This document shows, in pieces, positions 1 through 5,657 of a stretch of DNA of 5,657 bases. The position numbers were made by a program, and so were the translations under genes. Below the pieces are notes generated by a model that was not told the origin of the DNA, searched no databases, and was given only the letters and a program-made list of their open reading frames with translations. How positions within the stretch are numbered: position 1 is the stretch's first letter; every line of letters starts with the position of its first letter. Origin of the DNA: an uncultured Prevotellaceae bacterium (GTDB lineage Bacteria > Bacteroidota > Bacteroidia > Bacteroidales > Bacteroidaceae); assembly GCA_947306605.1 (NCBI GenBank), contig CAMZHB010000121.1, positions 1-5,657 of the forward strand. Direction: 5' to 3'.

Positions 1-2046
1 TGTGCTGGACTGACCGGCCTGGGCCACGATGTCGGCCTCCTTCTGGTGCAACTTGGCGTTGAGCACCTGGCACGGTATCTTGCGGATGTCGAGCATACGC
101 TTGAGCAATTCAGAAATCTCGACCGAGGTGGTACCCACGAGCACCGGACGACCCTGTTCGCGCATTTTCACAATCTCGTCGATGACGGCATTGTACTTCT
201 CGCGCTTCGTCTTATAGACACGGTCGTTCATATCCTTGCGGATGACGGGACGGTTGGTAGGAATCTCGACAACATCCAGTTTGTAGATGTCCCAGAATTC
301 ACCGGCCTCAGTGATGGCCGTACCGGTCATACCGGCCAGCTTGTGGTACATGCGGAAATAGTTCTGGAGCGTAATGGTGGCGAAGGTCTGGGTGGCAGCC
401 TCCACCTTCACGTGCTCCTTGGCTTCCACGGCCTGGTGCAGCCCGTCACTCCATCGGCGGCCTTCCATGATACGGCCGGTCTGCTCGTCCACAATCTTAA
501 CTTCACCGTCGATGACAACATACTCGTCATCCCTGTTAAACATGGTGTAGGCCTTAAGCAACTGCAGAATAGTGTGCACACGCTCGCTCTTGACGGCATA
601 GTCCTGCAACAAGTCGTCTTTCTTGTTCAGGCGTTCCTCGTCGGAGAGCGTCTTGTCGTTCTCCAACTCGGCAAGTGCGGTGGTAATGTCAGGCAAAACG
701 AACAGCGTGGGATTATCCACCTGCTTGGCAATCCATTCGTTACCTTTATCAGTCAGGTCCACGCTCTTCTGCTTCTCGTCCACAACGAAATAGAGCGGGT
801 CGGTGGCTTCGGGCATACGTTTATTGTTGTTCTCCATGTAGATTTCCTCCGTATGGAGCAAGCCCGTCTTGATACCGGGTTCTGAAAGGTATTTGATGAG
901 AGCCTTGTTTTTAGGCAAGGCTTTATGGCTGCGGAAGAGGGCGAGGAAGCCTTCCTGCTGCTTCTGCTTGTCGTCAGACGAAATGAGCTGGCGGGCGTCA
1001 GCAAGATATTGCGTAGCTAACTGCCTTTGAACGCCAACAAGACGCTCTACGAGAGGCTGATATTGTTCGAACTGCTGGTCGTCGCCTTTGGGCACGGGAC
1101 CAGAGATGATGAGTGGCGTACGGGCATCGTCGATGAGGACGGAGTCCACCTCATCCACGATGGCATAGTTGTGAGCTCGTTGCACGAGGTCCTTCGGGTC
1201 TTGCGCCATGTTGTCGCGAAGGTAGTCGAAGCCGAACTCGTTGTTTGTGCCGAAGGTGATGTCGGCGAGGTAAGCCTTGCGGCGTGCCTCGCTGTTGGGC
1301 TGATGCTTGTCAATGCAGTCCACGCTCAGACCATGGAACATGTAGAGCGGGCCCATCCACTCCGAGTCACGCTTGGCCAAATAGTCGTTGACCGTCACCA
1401 CGTGCACGCCGTTGCCGGTCAAAGCATTGAGGAATACTGGCAAAGTAGCCACAAGGGTTTTACCTTCACCCGTTGCCATTTCGGCAATCTTACCTTTGTG
1501 AAGCACCACGCCGCCGAATAGCTGCACGTCGTAGTGTACCATGTTCCATTCCGTGTCGTTGCCGCCGGCCACCCAATGATGATAGTAGATGGCCTTGTCG
1601 CCGTCGATATCAACGAAATCGTGCGTGGCAGCCAACTCACGGTCGAAGTCGGTGGCCGTAACCTCTACGGTTTCGTTCTCGGCGAAACGGCGGGCCGTGC
1701 TCTTCATGATGGAGAAAGCCTCGGGCATCACCTTGTTGAGTTCTTCCTCGAAGCGTTCCAGCACTTCCTTCTCCAATTTGTCTATGCGGTTGAACACGTC
1801 CTCGCGGTTTTCAATGGGAAGTGTCTCTATCTTGTCCTTGAGTTTATTGATTTCCTCACGCAAGTCGTCAGCCGAATGTTGTACCTGATGTTGCAGTTCT
1901 TTGGTCTTGGCACGCAGGGCATCGTTGTCCAATTGGTCGATAGCCTCGTAAGCCTTTTTAATGGTCTCGACATACGGTTGGATTTCCTTCATGTCGCGCG
2001 TCGATTTGTTACCAAACAGTCTGCTTAATACTTTATTTATGTCCAT
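1..2046 (-). CDS. secA: Preprotein translocase ATPase SecA (3' end outside window)
   Basis: SecA is the cytosolic and membrane-associated ATPase that drives unfolded preproteins through SecYEG. The frame is open from ATG at 2046 to base 1, giving 682 codons with no stop, so the C-terminal part is cut off by the window edge. Seen in the protein: an N-terminal segment MDINKVLSRLFGNKS, a charged, probably helical region at about residues 45-110, Walker A MATGEGKT at 190-197, VNDYLAKRD shortly after it, Walker B DEVD at 298-301 followed by SVLIDDART, the GRIMEGRRWSDG block near 525, GMTGTA at 572-577, and the start of the second nucleotide-binding domain (VLVGTTS at 635-641, then NAKLHQKEADIVAQAG). 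The TNMAGRGTD motif, helical scaffold, wing and C-terminal zinc region would lie off the left edge. Walker A sits nearly 90 residues later than in E. coli SecA, as expected for Bacteroidota proteins. The start is supported by conserved sequence from residue 1 and by an A-rich leader (ACAAAAAAACT) directly upstream. Confidence 0.97.
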   Translation of the reverse strand, partial: MDINKVLSRLFGNKSTRDMKEIQPYVETIKKAYEAIDQLDNDALRAKTKELQHQVQHSADDLREEINKLKDKIETLPIENREDVFNRIDKLEKEVLERFEEELNKVMPEAFSIMKSTARRFAENETVEVTATDFDRELAATHDFVDIDGDKAIYYHHWVAGGNDTEWNMVHYDVQLFGGVVLHKGKIAEMATGEGKTLVATLPVFLNALTGNGVHVVTVNDYLAKRDSEWMGPLYMFHGLSVDCIDKHQPNSEARRKAYLADITFGTNNEFGFDYLRDNMAQDPKDLVQRAHNYAIVDEVDSVLIDDARTPLIISGPVPKGDDQQFEQYQPLVERLVGVQRQLATQYLADARQLISSDDKQKQQEGFLALFRSHKALPKNKALIKYLSEPGIKTGLLHTEEIYMENNNKRMPEATDPLYFVVDEKQKSVDLTDKGNEWIAKQVDNPTLFVLPDITTALAELENDKTLSDEERLNKKDDLLQDYAVKSERVHTILQLLKAYTMFNRDDEYVVIDGEVKIVDEQTGRIMEGRRWSDGLHQAVEAKEHVKVEAATQTFATITLQNYFRMYHKLAGMTGTAITEAGEFWDIYKLDVVEIPTNRPVIRKDMNDRVYKTKREKYNAVIDEIVKMREQGRPVLVGTTSVEISELLKRMLDIRKIPCQVLNAKLHQKEADIVAQAGQSST

Positions 2047-2088
2047 AGTTTTTTTGTCTGAATCGTGAATACTTATATTTATTATGAA
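2047..2088 (-). promoter_or_regulatory. Short spacer and A-rich leader before secA
   Basis: The 42 bases between the phosphatase-fold gene and secA are AT-rich. They end, just before the secA ATG, in a run of seven A residues on the minus strand. There is no Shine-Dalgarno sequence, and I see no TAnnTTTG box or hairpin terminator. An A-rich stretch before the start codon is a usual translation-initiation context in Bacteroidota. I infer that secA is read through from the upstream genes, or from a promoter inside the upstream gene that I cannot identify. Confidence 0.4.
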
Positions 2089-3675
2089 TTAGTCCGAAAA
2101 GCCCGGCAGGGCAGCAGTGGTGCAGGCATTCGGAGCACGTATGCGCATCACCTGTGCCAGTGTCGGTGCGATGCAGTCAGTCATCACGGGAGTATCAACC
2201 GACTGAGGATCCTCCACTCCGCAGCCAAAGAATATCAGAGGGAAAGGTACGTACGATTCACGTACCAGACGCTCTTCTTTCGTATTCTCATTATAGAGTT
2301 TCCATCCCGGCGCCACCTGAATCATGATGTCACCGGAACATTTCGGGTTATAGCTGTTACGAATACGGCTGATGCCCGGCGTCCAAGCTCCCAGCAACAG
2401 ACGTTGGGATGTGTACACGTCTTTCACGCCGTCCGACTGCAACAGTAGTTCCTGGGCGCGGCCCAATACATCTGACAGGGCCAGTTGTTTTGTCTCAAGC
2501 AACTTGTGATTGAGATAGATTTCGTTTTCATGGCACGCCTCCACATACTGTCCCTGGCCGTAGAGCGCCATGAGATACATGTTGAGCAGATTAGCCGTGC
2601 GGTTAATGTAGAACGTCCCCGTCGGGATACGGTATTTGGCCAAGTCGGCCGATTCCTCGTCGCTGTAGCCTGTCGATGTGAGCACAAAGAGAGCCTTGCC
2701 CTGCCCCACCTTCTGCTCCACAATCCGGATAAGTTGTCCGAGGGCATTGTCGAGCCGCACGTAAGTGTCCTGCATCTCCATGGGCGTTTCGCTCACCGGT
2801 TTACCGTCGTAGTTGCCGGCATAATAAGTCACCGACACGTAGTCGGTCACATCGTCATTGCCCACACCCGACTGTTCCATGCAGGTTTTGGCAAACTGGG
2901 TCACATATTCGTTCACCAGTCCGCTTGTGGTAAAGGCTGCAAAGCGGTGGCTGCCTTTGAACTTATGGCTGAAGGGTTCCTTCATGCCCCCCGAAAGGAA
3001 ATAGCTGAAGTTGCCGCTCAGTGTACTGAACGGTTTCCAAGTGTAATTGTCAATGTTTTCGGCCAGCGATGTCTGATTGGCCACTCTGGCCCACGACGGA
3101 AAAGCGCCGTAATAACTCGTGCCGCACCATTTGCCCGTCAGCGTGTTAATCCAGAACGCACCGTCGGCAGCATGGCCCGCGCCCAGCACGGCGGCATCGC
3201 GGAAGGGAGCGATGGCATAAACCATAGCCTTGCCGTCCGTCGCAGCTTTCAGTTCGTCGCTTACGGTCGATACCGTCAGGAAGCGTGGCGACGACTTGTC
3301 GCCCGTCAGTTGTCCTTCACACGCCGGGTCGTCCACACAGAACACGGGACGCAGCGTGGCGCGGTCCAGCCACGTGTCGTTCACCACACCGTGTTCATAA
3401 GGCACCGTGCCCGTGGCCACCGTGGCCACACAGGACGCACGGCTCAGCCGGCTCTGGGGATATTCCGCCCGCGTATAGACACGGCCGTCCTTGAGCAAGC
3501 GCTTGAAACCGTCCTCACCATAGACCGGAAGGAAGGCTTTCATATAGTCCGCACGCAGGTGGTCCACCGTGATGTTCACCACCACGCGGGGGACGGGGCG
3601 CGCATTTTGGGCTTCCGCACCGGCAAAGGCCAGCACGGCAAGCAACGAAGGTAACAGGTATTCTATTCTTTTCAT
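2089..3675 (-). CDS. Secreted alkaline-phosphatase-superfamily protein, PafA-like fold, probably catalytically inactive
   Basis: 528 residues. The N-terminus MKRIEYLLPSLLAVLAFAGAEAQ is a clear Sec signal peptide, with probable cleavage after AEA at residue 22, so the mature protein should be periplasmic or surface-associated. The remainder matches the type I phosphodiesterase/alkaline phosphatase fold, closest to Bacteroidota PafA: VVNITVDHLRADY at about 32-44 (Asp38 of the first metal site is kept), TGTVPYEHGVVND at 88-100, AGHAADGAFW at 166-175, QDTYVRLDNALG at 302-313, LFVLTSTGY at 329-337, and the C-terminal MTDCIAPTLAQVMRIRAPNAC at 498-518. Known PafA metal ligands and its Thr nucleophile are not found at the aligned positions (details in findings). 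It should therefore not be annotated as an active phosphatase. The start codon overlaps the stop of the upstream gene as ATGA, which suggests translational coupling. No RBS beyond the A-rich context is visible. The family assignment is firm; the role is unknown. Confidence 0.88.
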   Translation of the reverse strand: MKRIEYLLPSLLAVLAFAGAEAQNARPVPRVVVNITVDHLRADYMKAFLPVYGEDGFKRLLKDGRVYTRAEYPQSRLSRASCVATVATGTVPYEHGVVNDTWLDRATLRPVFCVDDPACEGQLTGDKSSPRFLTVSTVSDELKAATDGKAMVYAIAPFRDAAVLGAGHAADGAFWINTLTGKWCGTSYYGAFPSWARVANQTSLAENIDNYTWKPFSTLSGNFSYFLSGGMKEPFSHKFKGSHRFAAFTTSGLVNEYVTQFAKTCMEQSGVGNDDVTDYVSVTYYAGNYDGKPVSETPMEMQDTYVRLDNALGQLIRIVEQKVGQGKALFVLTSTGYSDEESADLAKYRIPTGTFYINRTANLLNMYLMALYGQGQYVEACHENEIYLNHKLLETKQLALSDVLGRAQELLLQSDGVKDVYTSQRLLLGAWTPGISRIRNSYNPKCSGDIMIQVAPGWKLYNENTKEERLVRESYVPFPLIFFGCGVEDPQSVDTPVMTDCIAPTLAQVMRIRAPNACTTAALPGFSD

Positions 3676-4892
3676 TTACCGATTGATGTCTTTTCAGTCG
3701 GGTGCCATGTGCGGGGCAACCGCACGTTGGCCAGACTTCTTAATAGCAAACACAATGCCAAAACCACCGTGGTGACACTGATTTCTTGCGGCAGCCACAC
3801 CACGGACACCAGAAACAGCAGCAGCCACACGGCAGCCACGCGGTGATACCATGCCGTCCGGCGGCGGCATTCCGTACGGAGCGTCGGCCACAGGAACACG
3901 AGCGGCAGGGGGTTCAGCAGCAGCACCAGCCAGTTGCTGTCGAGGGTGGGATGTTCCGAACCGAAGAACAGGAGCGTCACGATGCAGCCCGCCAAGCCTT
4001 GCGCGGCGAGCAGCAGACAATCGTAGCCCCAGGCCAGCCGTCGGCGGCAGCGGTCCCACTCGTTCACACACAGCGTCACAGCCAGCAATATCAGGGCACA
4101 GGCCAAAGGCGACAGGGGAAAACCTTCTTTCAAAGGCACCTCCCGAAGCGGCACCAGCATTTCGCTGCGTGCCACCAGCGGACGACTCCCTCCCGAACTG
4201 TCGACCACCGTGGCTTGCAACAGGTCCTCTTGAAGTATTTCAGGGGCGAACTGCTGCACTTCGCGTGGAGCCACGCGGTCGGCCTCGGCGCCGAGCAACA
4301 GGTTCTGTCCGAACACGGACCAGTGGTAGGGCGCACTGCAGCGGTTGACGATGTTGCGCAGCGACTGTCGCTTTACCTCATTATGATAGGTCAGCTGGCC
4401 GCCGGCCGTGCGCGCAATCATGTCGCGCACCCGGGTGGCGCAGTTGTCGTGGAAGATGTTGTAGCGGTATGTGCGGTTCTCTGGCCGGCAGTTTTCCACC
4501 AGGGCATAAAAAAGTTCCCGGGCCTCGGCTTGCGACAAGTTCAGGAAGTCGGCCCGCACCGACGAACCGCGGTCCTCGTACTCCCTCAGAAACAGTTGCA
4601 ACGGAGCGCAGGCCACCATATAGTCGGTTTTGCCGCGCACAAAGCGCCACACGAAGTTCGGCTCGCTGTAGTTGAACACGCCGTAATTGAACACATAAGC
4701 GTTCCCCAGCGTCAGGTCACGCACCAGCAACGCCGTGTGGCCATAGTACTCATATATCTCCTGACCCGGAGAGCACGTCAGCAGCGCCACCTCCACACTG
4801 TCGCCAGCAACCCGCTCACGCTGAGCCGCCAAGGGCGACGATGTCAGCACGCAAACCAGTGCTCCGAGTACATATCGTACGAACCGTTCCAT
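3672..4892 (-). CDS. DUF4105 family (Lnb N-terminal periplasmic domain) protein with C-terminal membrane domain
   Basis: 406 residues from the ATG at 4892. Residues 1-23 (MERFVRYVLGALVCVLTSSPLAAQ) read as a Sec signal peptide cut near LAA/Q. Residues about 30-230 form the soluble domain: LLTCSPGQEIYEYYGHTALLV (His52 in GHT), NYGVFNY at 69-75, FVWRFVRGKTDYMVA at 80-94, and YNIFHDNCATRVRDMI at 144-159 (Asn150-Cys151). From about 257 on there are roughly five hydrophobic segments (about 257-275, 289-310, 320-337, 348-366, 369-385), with the family-typical SEHPTLDSNWLVLLLNPLPL at 312-331. His-before-Cys order with an NC motif resembles permuted NlpC/P60 (papain-like) enzymes, so a periplasmic hydrolase or transferase domain anchored in the inner membrane is my inference; the substrate is unknown. 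The frame stays open upstream to an ATG at 5186, but that extension is made of repeat DNA and lies upstream of the promoter box, so the 4892 start is preferred. Confidence 0.87.
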   Translation of the reverse strand: MERFVRYVLGALVCVLTSSPLAAQRERVAGDSVEVALLTCSPGQEIYEYYGHTALLVRDLTLGNAYVFNYGVFNYSEPNFVWRFVRGKTDYMVACAPLQLFLREYEDRGSSVRADFLNLSQAEARELFYALVENCRPENRTYRYNIFHDNCATRVRDMIARTAGGQLTYHNEVKRQSLRNIVNRCSAPYHWSVFGQNLLLGAEADRVAPREVQQFAPEILQEDLLQATVVDSSGGSRPLVARSEMLVPLREVPLKEGFPLSPLACALILLAVTLCVNEWDRCRRRLAWGYDCLLLAAQGLAGCIVTLLFFGSEHPTLDSNWLVLLLNPLPLVFLWPTLRTECRRRTAWYHRVAAVWLLLFLVSVVWLPQEISVTTVVLALCLLLRSLANVRLPRTWHPTEKTSIGK

Positions 4893-4901
4893 ATTAAGGG
4901 A

Positions 4902-4909
4902 CAAAGATA
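4902..4909 (-). promoter_or_regulatory. Bacteroides-type -7 promoter box for the DUF4105 gene
   Basis: The minus strand reads TATCTTTG, an exact match to the Bacteroidota primary sigma factor -7 consensus TAnnTTTG, and it ends nine bases before the ATG at 4892. The expected -33 TTTG is not at the usual 19-21 base spacing. The nearest TTTG (minus strand of 4939-4942) is 29 bases away, across a 7-bp tandem tract. The box would drive the three-gene minus-strand unit with a leader of only a few bases. Confidence 0.6.
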
Positions 4910-4917
4910 CGGAAATA

Positions 4918-4935
4918 AATTGAGAATTGAGAATT
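4918..4935. repeat. 7-bp tandem tract (AATTGAG)
   Basis: AATTGAG occurs twice in tandem and is followed by a partial AATT. The tract lies just upstream of the DUF4105 -7 box, exactly where the -33 element would be expected. Simple repeats of this kind in AT-rich intergenic DNA can change copy number by slippage. Whether this one does is not visible from a single sequence. Confidence 0.7.
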
Positions 4936-4938
4936 TTG

Positions 4939-4999
4939 CAAAGCAAAAATCGAAATAGCGAGTTTCGTCGTCCAACGTCAGCCGCAGGCTGGTGGGACA
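4939..4999. repeat. 61-bp direct repeat, copy 1
   Basis: This stretch is identical over all 61 bases to 5023-5083. It contains two potential stem-loops. One is a 5-bp stem CGAAA/TTTCG with a 7-base loop (about 4951-4967). The other is stronger, at 4970-4998, with outer stem GTCC/GGAC, an internal loop, and inner stem CAGCC/GGCTG closed by the triloop GCA. On the minus strand the first stem is followed by ATTTTTG, a weak terminator-like arrangement. It looks like a REP-like palindromic intergenic repeat; the family is not identified. Confidence 0.9.
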
Positions 5000-5022
5000 A
5001 CAGGCGAAACGAGTCAATTGGA

Positions 5023-5083
5023 CAAAGCAAAAATCGAAATAGCGAGTTTCGTCGTCCAACGTCAGCCGCAGGCTGGTGGGACA
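5023..5083. repeat. 61-bp direct repeat, copy 2
   Basis: Exact second copy of the 61-bp repeat, offset by 84 bases from the first, with the strong hairpin at 5054-5082. The 23 bases between copies (5000-5022) are unique. Perfect identity suggests either a recent duplication or ongoing homogenisation. Recombination between the copies would delete 84 bp. Confidence 0.9.
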
Positions 5084-5093
5084 TTGGGCAACC

Positions 5094-5156
5094 GAAACGC
5101 CGCTTCAAACTTTTGAGACGCCGTTTCTGCGCCCCGAGACGCCGCTTTTGAACACA
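5094..5156. repeat. Three 21-bp tandem units (iteron-like)
   Basis: Units begin at 5094, 5115 and 5136, each opening with a conserved 12-base core GA(A/G)ACGCCG(C/T)TT followed by nine variable bases. The 21-base period is two helical turns, so the cores face the same side of the DNA. Core conservation with diverged spacers is what repeated protein-binding sites look like, but no binding protein can be named. Confidence 0.75.
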
Positions 5157-5219
5157 GATATCCGGCCTCTTTCCCCGAAATGTCAAAAAAGCGGGCGTTT
5201 TCGCTCATCTGTGAGAGAC

Positions 5220-5247
5220 GGGAACCATGGGAAGAATGAAGGTTCCT
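5220..5247. other. Inverted repeat GGAACC/GGTTCC
   Basis: GGAACC at 5221-5226 and GGTTCC at 5241-5246 are perfect inverted arms separated by 14 bases. One G-T pair extends the stem outward. Pyrimidine-rich DNA (CATTTTTC) follows. It lies upstream of the plus-strand promoter box. It could be an operator or a weak hairpin; a 6-bp stem with a 14-base loop may also be chance. Confidence 0.3.
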
Positions 5248-5291
5248 CTCCATTTTTCATCATCCATTCATCACTATTCATTGAAAAAGTC

Positions 5292-5299
5292 TATCTTTG
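5292..5299 (+). promoter_or_regulatory. Bacteroides-type -7 promoter box for the tyrosine phosphatase gene
   Basis: TATCTTTG on the plus strand is an exact TAnnTTTG match ending 23 bases before the ATG at 5323, which would give a leader of very roughly 20 bases. No convincing TTTG or TTG lies 19-21 bases upstream, so the -33 element is degenerate or absent. No Shine-Dalgarno sequence precedes the ATG. Confidence 0.65.
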
Positions 5300-5322
5300 C
5301 AGACAAATCAGAGCTATCTTAT

Positions 5323-5657
5323 ATGAAAACAAGACTTCTCTTCATCTGCTTGGGCAATATATGCCGTTCGCCGGCGGCGCAGGGTATCATGCAGCACCTG
5401 GTGGACAGCCGGGGACTGACAAACCGTTTTGTCATTGACTCGGCAGGCATCGGCAGTTGGCACATAGGCGACTTGCCCGACCGCCGTATGCGCGACCACG
5501 GCCGCCGCCACGGATACACGTTCGGGCACCGCGCCCGGCAGTTCCACGCCTCGGCCGACTTCGACCGTTTCGACTGGATTCTGACCATGGACGACGCCAA
5601 TTACGAGGAGATCACGTGTCAGGCTCTGACCGATGGGGAACGGGCGAAGGTGGTGCC
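5323..5657 (+). CDS. Low-molecular-weight protein tyrosine phosphatase (3' end outside window)
   Basis: This cytosolic enzyme family hydrolyses phosphotyrosine through a cysteinyl-phosphate intermediate; in bacteria it often opposes BY-kinases that control polysaccharide export. The first 111 codons are present. The P-loop C-x5-R-S is intact as CLGNICRS, with nucleophile Cys9, Arg15 and Ser16, followed by PAAQGIM as usual. Further family landmarks are DSAGIGSWHIGDLPDRRM at about 39-56, the GHRARQF segment at 68-74, and DWILTMDDAN at 84-93. The general-acid Asp in the DPY motif, normally around residue 115-130, would lie past the right edge, so activity cannot be fully judged. The start is fixed by the P-loop lying close behind it and by the promoter box 23 bases upstream. 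It is divergent from the minus-strand genes across a 430-base repeat-rich region. No polysaccharide or kinase gene is in view, so the pathway is open. Confidence 0.95.
   Translation, partial: MKTRLLFICLGNICRSPAAQGIMQHLVDSRGLTNRFVIDSAGIGSWHIGDLPDRRMRDHGRRHGYTFGHRARQFHASADFDRFDWILTMDDANYEEITCQALTDGERAKVV

Noticed and set aside
46..885. A 279-codon plus-strand open frame opposite secA
   Set aside because: The opposite strand encodes unambiguous SecA through the whole stretch.
2485..3654. A 389-codon plus-strand open frame opposite the phosphatase-fold gene
   Set aside because: It is antisense to a gene with clear family motifs and a signal peptide, its protein matches no fold I recognise, and its length follows from the codon usage of the real gene.
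3786..4958. A 390-codon plus-strand open frame opposite the DUF4105 gene
   Set aside because: It is rich in His, Gln and Arg with no recognisable domain, which is typical of an antisense shadow, and it runs through the promoter and repeats.
4951..4998. Intrinsic terminator in the 61-bp repeats
   Set aside because: The CGAAA/TTTCG stem is only 5 bp and the T run is short. No minus-strand gene lies upstream within the window that would need terminating here.
4939..5156. CRISPR array
   Set aside because: There are only two 61-bp units with one 23-base spacer, and separately three 21-bp tandem units without spacer-like unique sequence. No cas genes are in view.
4893..5186. A 98-residue N-terminal extension of the DUF4105 protein starting at 5186
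   Set aside because: It consists of repeat-derived sequence, would bury the signal peptide internally, and starts upstream of a perfect -7 box. The in-frame start at 4892 is a much better fit.
4893..5322. tRNA or other structured RNA gene in the intergenic region
   Set aside because: No cloverleaf, T-loop or known riboswitch pattern was visible. The structure present is explained by the repeats.

Overview
This window looks like a chromosomal segment from a member of the Bacteroidota, most likely Bacteroidales (Prevotellaceae or Bacteroidaceae). Four things point that way. The SecA carries the long Bacteroidota-type N-terminal region. There are two perfect Bacteroides-type -7 promoter boxes (TATCTTTG). 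No gene has a clear Shine-Dalgarno sequence. One gene belongs to the DUF4105 family, which is common in this phylum. The genus call is an impression and was not tested. Coding regions are moderately GC-rich, while the non-coding DNA is AT-rich in patches.

Layout: positions 1-4892 hold three genes on the minus strand, in transcription order DUF4105 membrane protein (4892 to 3672), secreted alkaline-phosphatase-fold protein (3675 to 2089), then secA (2046 to beyond base 1, with the C-terminal part missing). The first two overlap by ATGA. The third starts 42 bases after the second ends, and no promoter is evident in that gap, so the three are probably co-transcribed. Positions 4893-5322 are a 430-base divergent intergenic region packed with repeats: a 7-bp tandem tract, two identical 61-bp direct repeats with hairpins, three 21-bp tandem units, an inverted repeat, and a promoter box at each end. 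From 5323 to the right edge, on the plus strand, lies the first 111 codons of a low-molecular-weight protein tyrosine phosphatase.

How the parts relate: the DUF4105 protein and the phosphatase-fold protein both carry Sec-type signal peptides and should act in or facing the periplasm. SecA is the motor that would export them, but that may be coincidence of position. The most interesting points are two. The phosphatase-fold protein appears to have lost almost every catalytic and zinc-binding residue of the PafA family while keeping the fold, so it is a likely pseudoenzyme translationally coupled to a possible papain-like membrane protein. The intergenic region is built of nested direct repeats whose periods (21 and 84 bp) are simple multiples of each other, next to a promoter whose -33/-7 spacing is occupied by a short tandem repeat.
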